DNA from: Deltaproteobacteria bacterium
Lineage (GTDB): Bacteria > Myxococcota_A > UBA9042 > PHBI01
Direction of reading: 5' to 3'
Assembly (NCBI GenBank): GCA_020632715.1
Contig: JACKFA010000011.1
Coordinates: 248,001 to 312,000, forward strand
Length of the DNA stretch: 64,000 nucleotides
This document shows positions 62,436 to 64,000 of this stretch, piece after piece. The translations under genes were made by a program, and so were the position numbers. The first letter of the stretch is position 1, and every line of letters begins with the position of its first letter. The notes under the pieces were generated by a model. The model did not search any database and was not told where the DNA came from. It was given only the letters and a program-made list of their open reading frames with translations.

Positions 62436-62672
62436 GACGCCGCGGCGCGGCGTGGGGACGTGGGTGGCGGCTCGGTGTGGCGGGGCTCGTCTCAGGGGGC
62501 GCTCGGGTCGGCGAGGTCTCGGCGAGGAGGGATGATAGCGCCCGCGCGGGCGCGGTCAAAAGGGGGCGTCGGGGCCGCCTTCCATCGCGCGGCGCGTCGC
62601 GGTACGGTGCGCGCCCGACGAAATGCCCGAGGCGCGCGCGGTGTTCCCGCCGGCCTCGACCAAGGAGACGCC
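62436..62672. other. Gap between divergent genes
   Basis: The 237-bp spacer has no coding frame and no confident promoter. It contains palindromic repeats of CATGACGC near 62410-62455, partly within the start of the esterase gene. Confidence 0.4.
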
Positions 62673-63437
62673 ATGCTACGCTCGATCCCCCTCGCCGTCC
62701 TCCTCGTGGGCCTCGCCGGCGCCGCGGCGCACGCCGCGCCGAGCTTCGCGGAGCTCAAGGCGCAAGGGGCGCAGGCCGTGCTCGCCGAGAGCGACCGCCT
62801 CACGAACCACTACCCGACGCAGCAGTGGAAGCTGAAGATGGTCGTGAAGGCGCCCGGGACCGAGGAGCGCACGCTCGAGCTGCGCATGTGGCAGAAGGAC
62901 CAGCAGAAGCGCCTCGTCCGCTTCGACGCCCCCGGCCCCGTGAAGGGGCTCAGCATGCTCTCCGAGGGCAAGGACGTGATGTACGTCTACTCGCCGCAGA
63001 CGGACAACGTCCGCCGCGTGGCCGCGCACGCCCAGAAGCAGACCCTCCTCGGCTCGAACATGACCTACTCGGACATGTCGTCGCTCGACCTCGCCGACCA
63101 GTACGACGCCGCCTTCGCCGAGGAGGAGGCGGGCTTCCAGTGGCTCACGCTCACCGCGAAGAAGGGCGCCGAGCCCGCGTGGGACAAGCTCCGCGTGCGC
63201 GTCGACGAGAAGACGAAGATGGCCGACACCATCGAGTACTTCGAGGACGGCAAGGTCGCGCGCGTCCAGACGCGCACGGATTTCGGGATGTTGGACGGGA
63301 TCCCGACGTATCGGAAGGTCACGATGAAGACGCTCTCGGACAAGGTCGAGACGAGCATCATCATCGTGGAGCAGAAGATCGGCGCGCCCCTCGACGACGG
63401 CATGTTCAAGAAGAAGGCGCTCGTCCGCGGCGAGTGA
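62673..63437 (+). CDS. LolA-like outer-membrane lipoprotein-sorting family protein
   Basis: A 254-aa periplasmic protein: signal peptide ending A-A-H-A, then a one-domain half-barrel with L-K-M-V-V-K-A-P, M-Y-V-Y-S-P-Q-T and W-L-T-L-T-A-K-K-G. This matches the COG2834 (outer membrane lipoprotein-sorting protein) family, related to LolA and thought to carry lipids or lipoproteins. AAGGAG lies before ATG. It is followed 66 bp later by a barrel porin-like gene. In proteobacteria the same pair often precedes an RND/MMPL transporter, so a lipid-export cluster probably continues past the window end. Confidence 0.85.
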   Translation: MLRSIPLAVLLVGLAGAAAHAAPSFAELKAQGAQAVLAESDRLTNHYPTQQWKLKMVVKAPGTEERTLELRMWQKDQQKRLVRFDAPGPVKGLSMLSEGKDVMYVYSPQTDNVRRVAAHAQKQTLLGSNMTYSDMSSLDLADQYDAAFAEEEAGFQWLTLTAKKGAEPAWDKLRVRVDEKTKMADTIEYFEDGKVARVQTRTDFGMLDGIPTYRKVTMKTLSDKVETSIIIVEQKIGAPLDDGMFKKKALVRGE

Positions 63438-63503
63438 CGATCGGCTCGCCGGGGGCGGCCATGAACGGTTGAAGAACGGCGGCGATTGTCGGACCCTCCG
63501 CCC

Positions 63504-64000
63504 ATGCCGCCGCGACCAAGCCCCCGCCCTGCCCTCCTCGTGCTCCTCGCCCTGCCGCTCCTCGCGGCGTCGGTCGCCGCGCCCGCGCGCGCCGAGCCCG
63601 ACCTGCGCTGGCGCGGCTACCTGCTCGGGGACATCCGCTTCTACACCGACGACGAGCTCACCTACGAGCGCGTCGAGACCACGGCGAACGCGCACCTCTC
63701 GGCGCGCCTCGACAGCCACGTCTCGGCCACGGCCGACCTCAGCGTCGTCTTCACCGAGGCGCCGACGCCGTCGTCGTTCGCGGACCTCGGCCTCCGGAGC
63801 GAGCTCGACCCGTGGCGCGTCGAGAGCGACGCCCTCTACGTCGACTTCTACGACCTCGGCGTCGACGGGCTCGACCTGCGCGTCGGCCGGCAGCAGCTCA
63901 TCTGGGGCTCGGCGGACCGCTTCCACCCGGTGTCGAACCTGAACCCGCTCGACCTCGAGGACCCGACGCGCTTCGGGCGGGTCATCGCCAACGAGATGGT
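63504..64000 (+). CDS. Outer-membrane barrel protein, DUF1302-like (partial, 3' end beyond window)
   Basis: The first 165 residues of a larger protein: a signal peptide (M-P-P-R-P, hydrophobic core, A-R-A) and barrel strands with G-Y-L-L-G-D-I-R-F and V-G-R-Q-Q-L-I-W-G-S-A-D-R-F-H-P-V-S-N. The W-G-S-A-D-R-F and N-P-L-D-L-E-D-P words are typical of DUF1302 outer-membrane proteins. It is cut by the window end. It probably works with the LolA-like gene upstream. Confidence 0.8.
   Translation, partial: MPPRPSPRPALLVLLALPLLAASVAAPARAEPDLRWRGYLLGDIRFYTDDELTYERVETTANAHLSARLDSHVSATADLSVVFTEAPTPSSFADLGLRSELDPWRVESDALYVDFYDLGVDGLDLRVGRQQLIWGSADRFHPVSNLNPLDLEDPTRFGRVIANEM

Overview
The window is very GC-rich (by eye well above 70 percent) and dense in lipoproteins, outer-membrane barrels and large repeat-built surface proteins. 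These include thrombospondin type-3 calcium loops, about 29 TIG domains in one protein, FG-GAP loops, choice-of-anchor-D repeats, Cys-rich disulfide modules, DUF2330 and PPC domains. With a TPR-tailed Ser/Thr kinase and NtrC-type regulation, this gene content suggests a chromosome of Myxococcota (former Deltaproteobacteria). That assignment rests on gene content only. No tRNA, rRNA, CRISPR array or prophage block was seen.

Layout. 1-4.7 kb: end of a repeat protein, a small lipoprotein, a secreted zincin, a DUF4398 lipoprotein plus OmpA pair, then a non-coding stretch with long inverted repeats. 4.7-11.4 kb: minus-strand secreted proteins ending in a TSP3 metalloprotease lipoprotein. 11.6-15.8 kb: a Ser/Thr kinase with TPR tail and a Y1 (RAYT) transposase. 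16-19.6 kb: an FHA-AAA-LuxR regulator and two barrel proteins. 19.9-41.6 kb: surface-protein block (1827-aa Cys-rich/LamG lipoprotein, TesB thioesterase, choice-of-anchor-D lipoprotein, Cys-rich lipoprotein, 3653-aa TIG/FG-GAP giant with an inserted C-type-lectin-like domain). 42.6-45.1 kb: miaE, PIG-L deacetylase, frameshifted glycosyltransferase. 45.3-49.4 kb: PPC lipoprotein, short-repeat zone, frameshifted fatty-acyl-AMP ligase. 49.6-56.1 kb: methyltransferase, PAS histidine kinase, NtrC-type regulator, three universal stress protein genes and a CBS protein. 56.4-64 kb: VWA lipoprotein, small lipoprotein, esterase/APH-like operon, LolA-like protein and the start of an outer-membrane barrel.

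Two regulatory networks can be read from the DNA. (1) Sequences resembling sigma-54 -24/-12 promoters precede the stress-protein operons (53551, 53688, 56183) and three small exported proteins (1353, 2465, 42182). Between and upstream of the stress genes lie 16-bp TGTG-N8-CACA palindromes, 72-101 bp from the predicted starts. This is where an NtrC-type activator would bind, and the neighbouring operon encodes one together with a convergent PAS kinase. (2) A different palindrome, TGAGCA-N4-TGCTCA, occurs at five intergenic sites (11449, 17848, 19719, 28877, 30526) upstream of surface proteins, the Ser/Thr kinase and the FHA-AAA-LuxR regulator. At two sites it stands exactly 26 bp from a conserved TTGACCGGGGG block. 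I know of no described regulator with this site.
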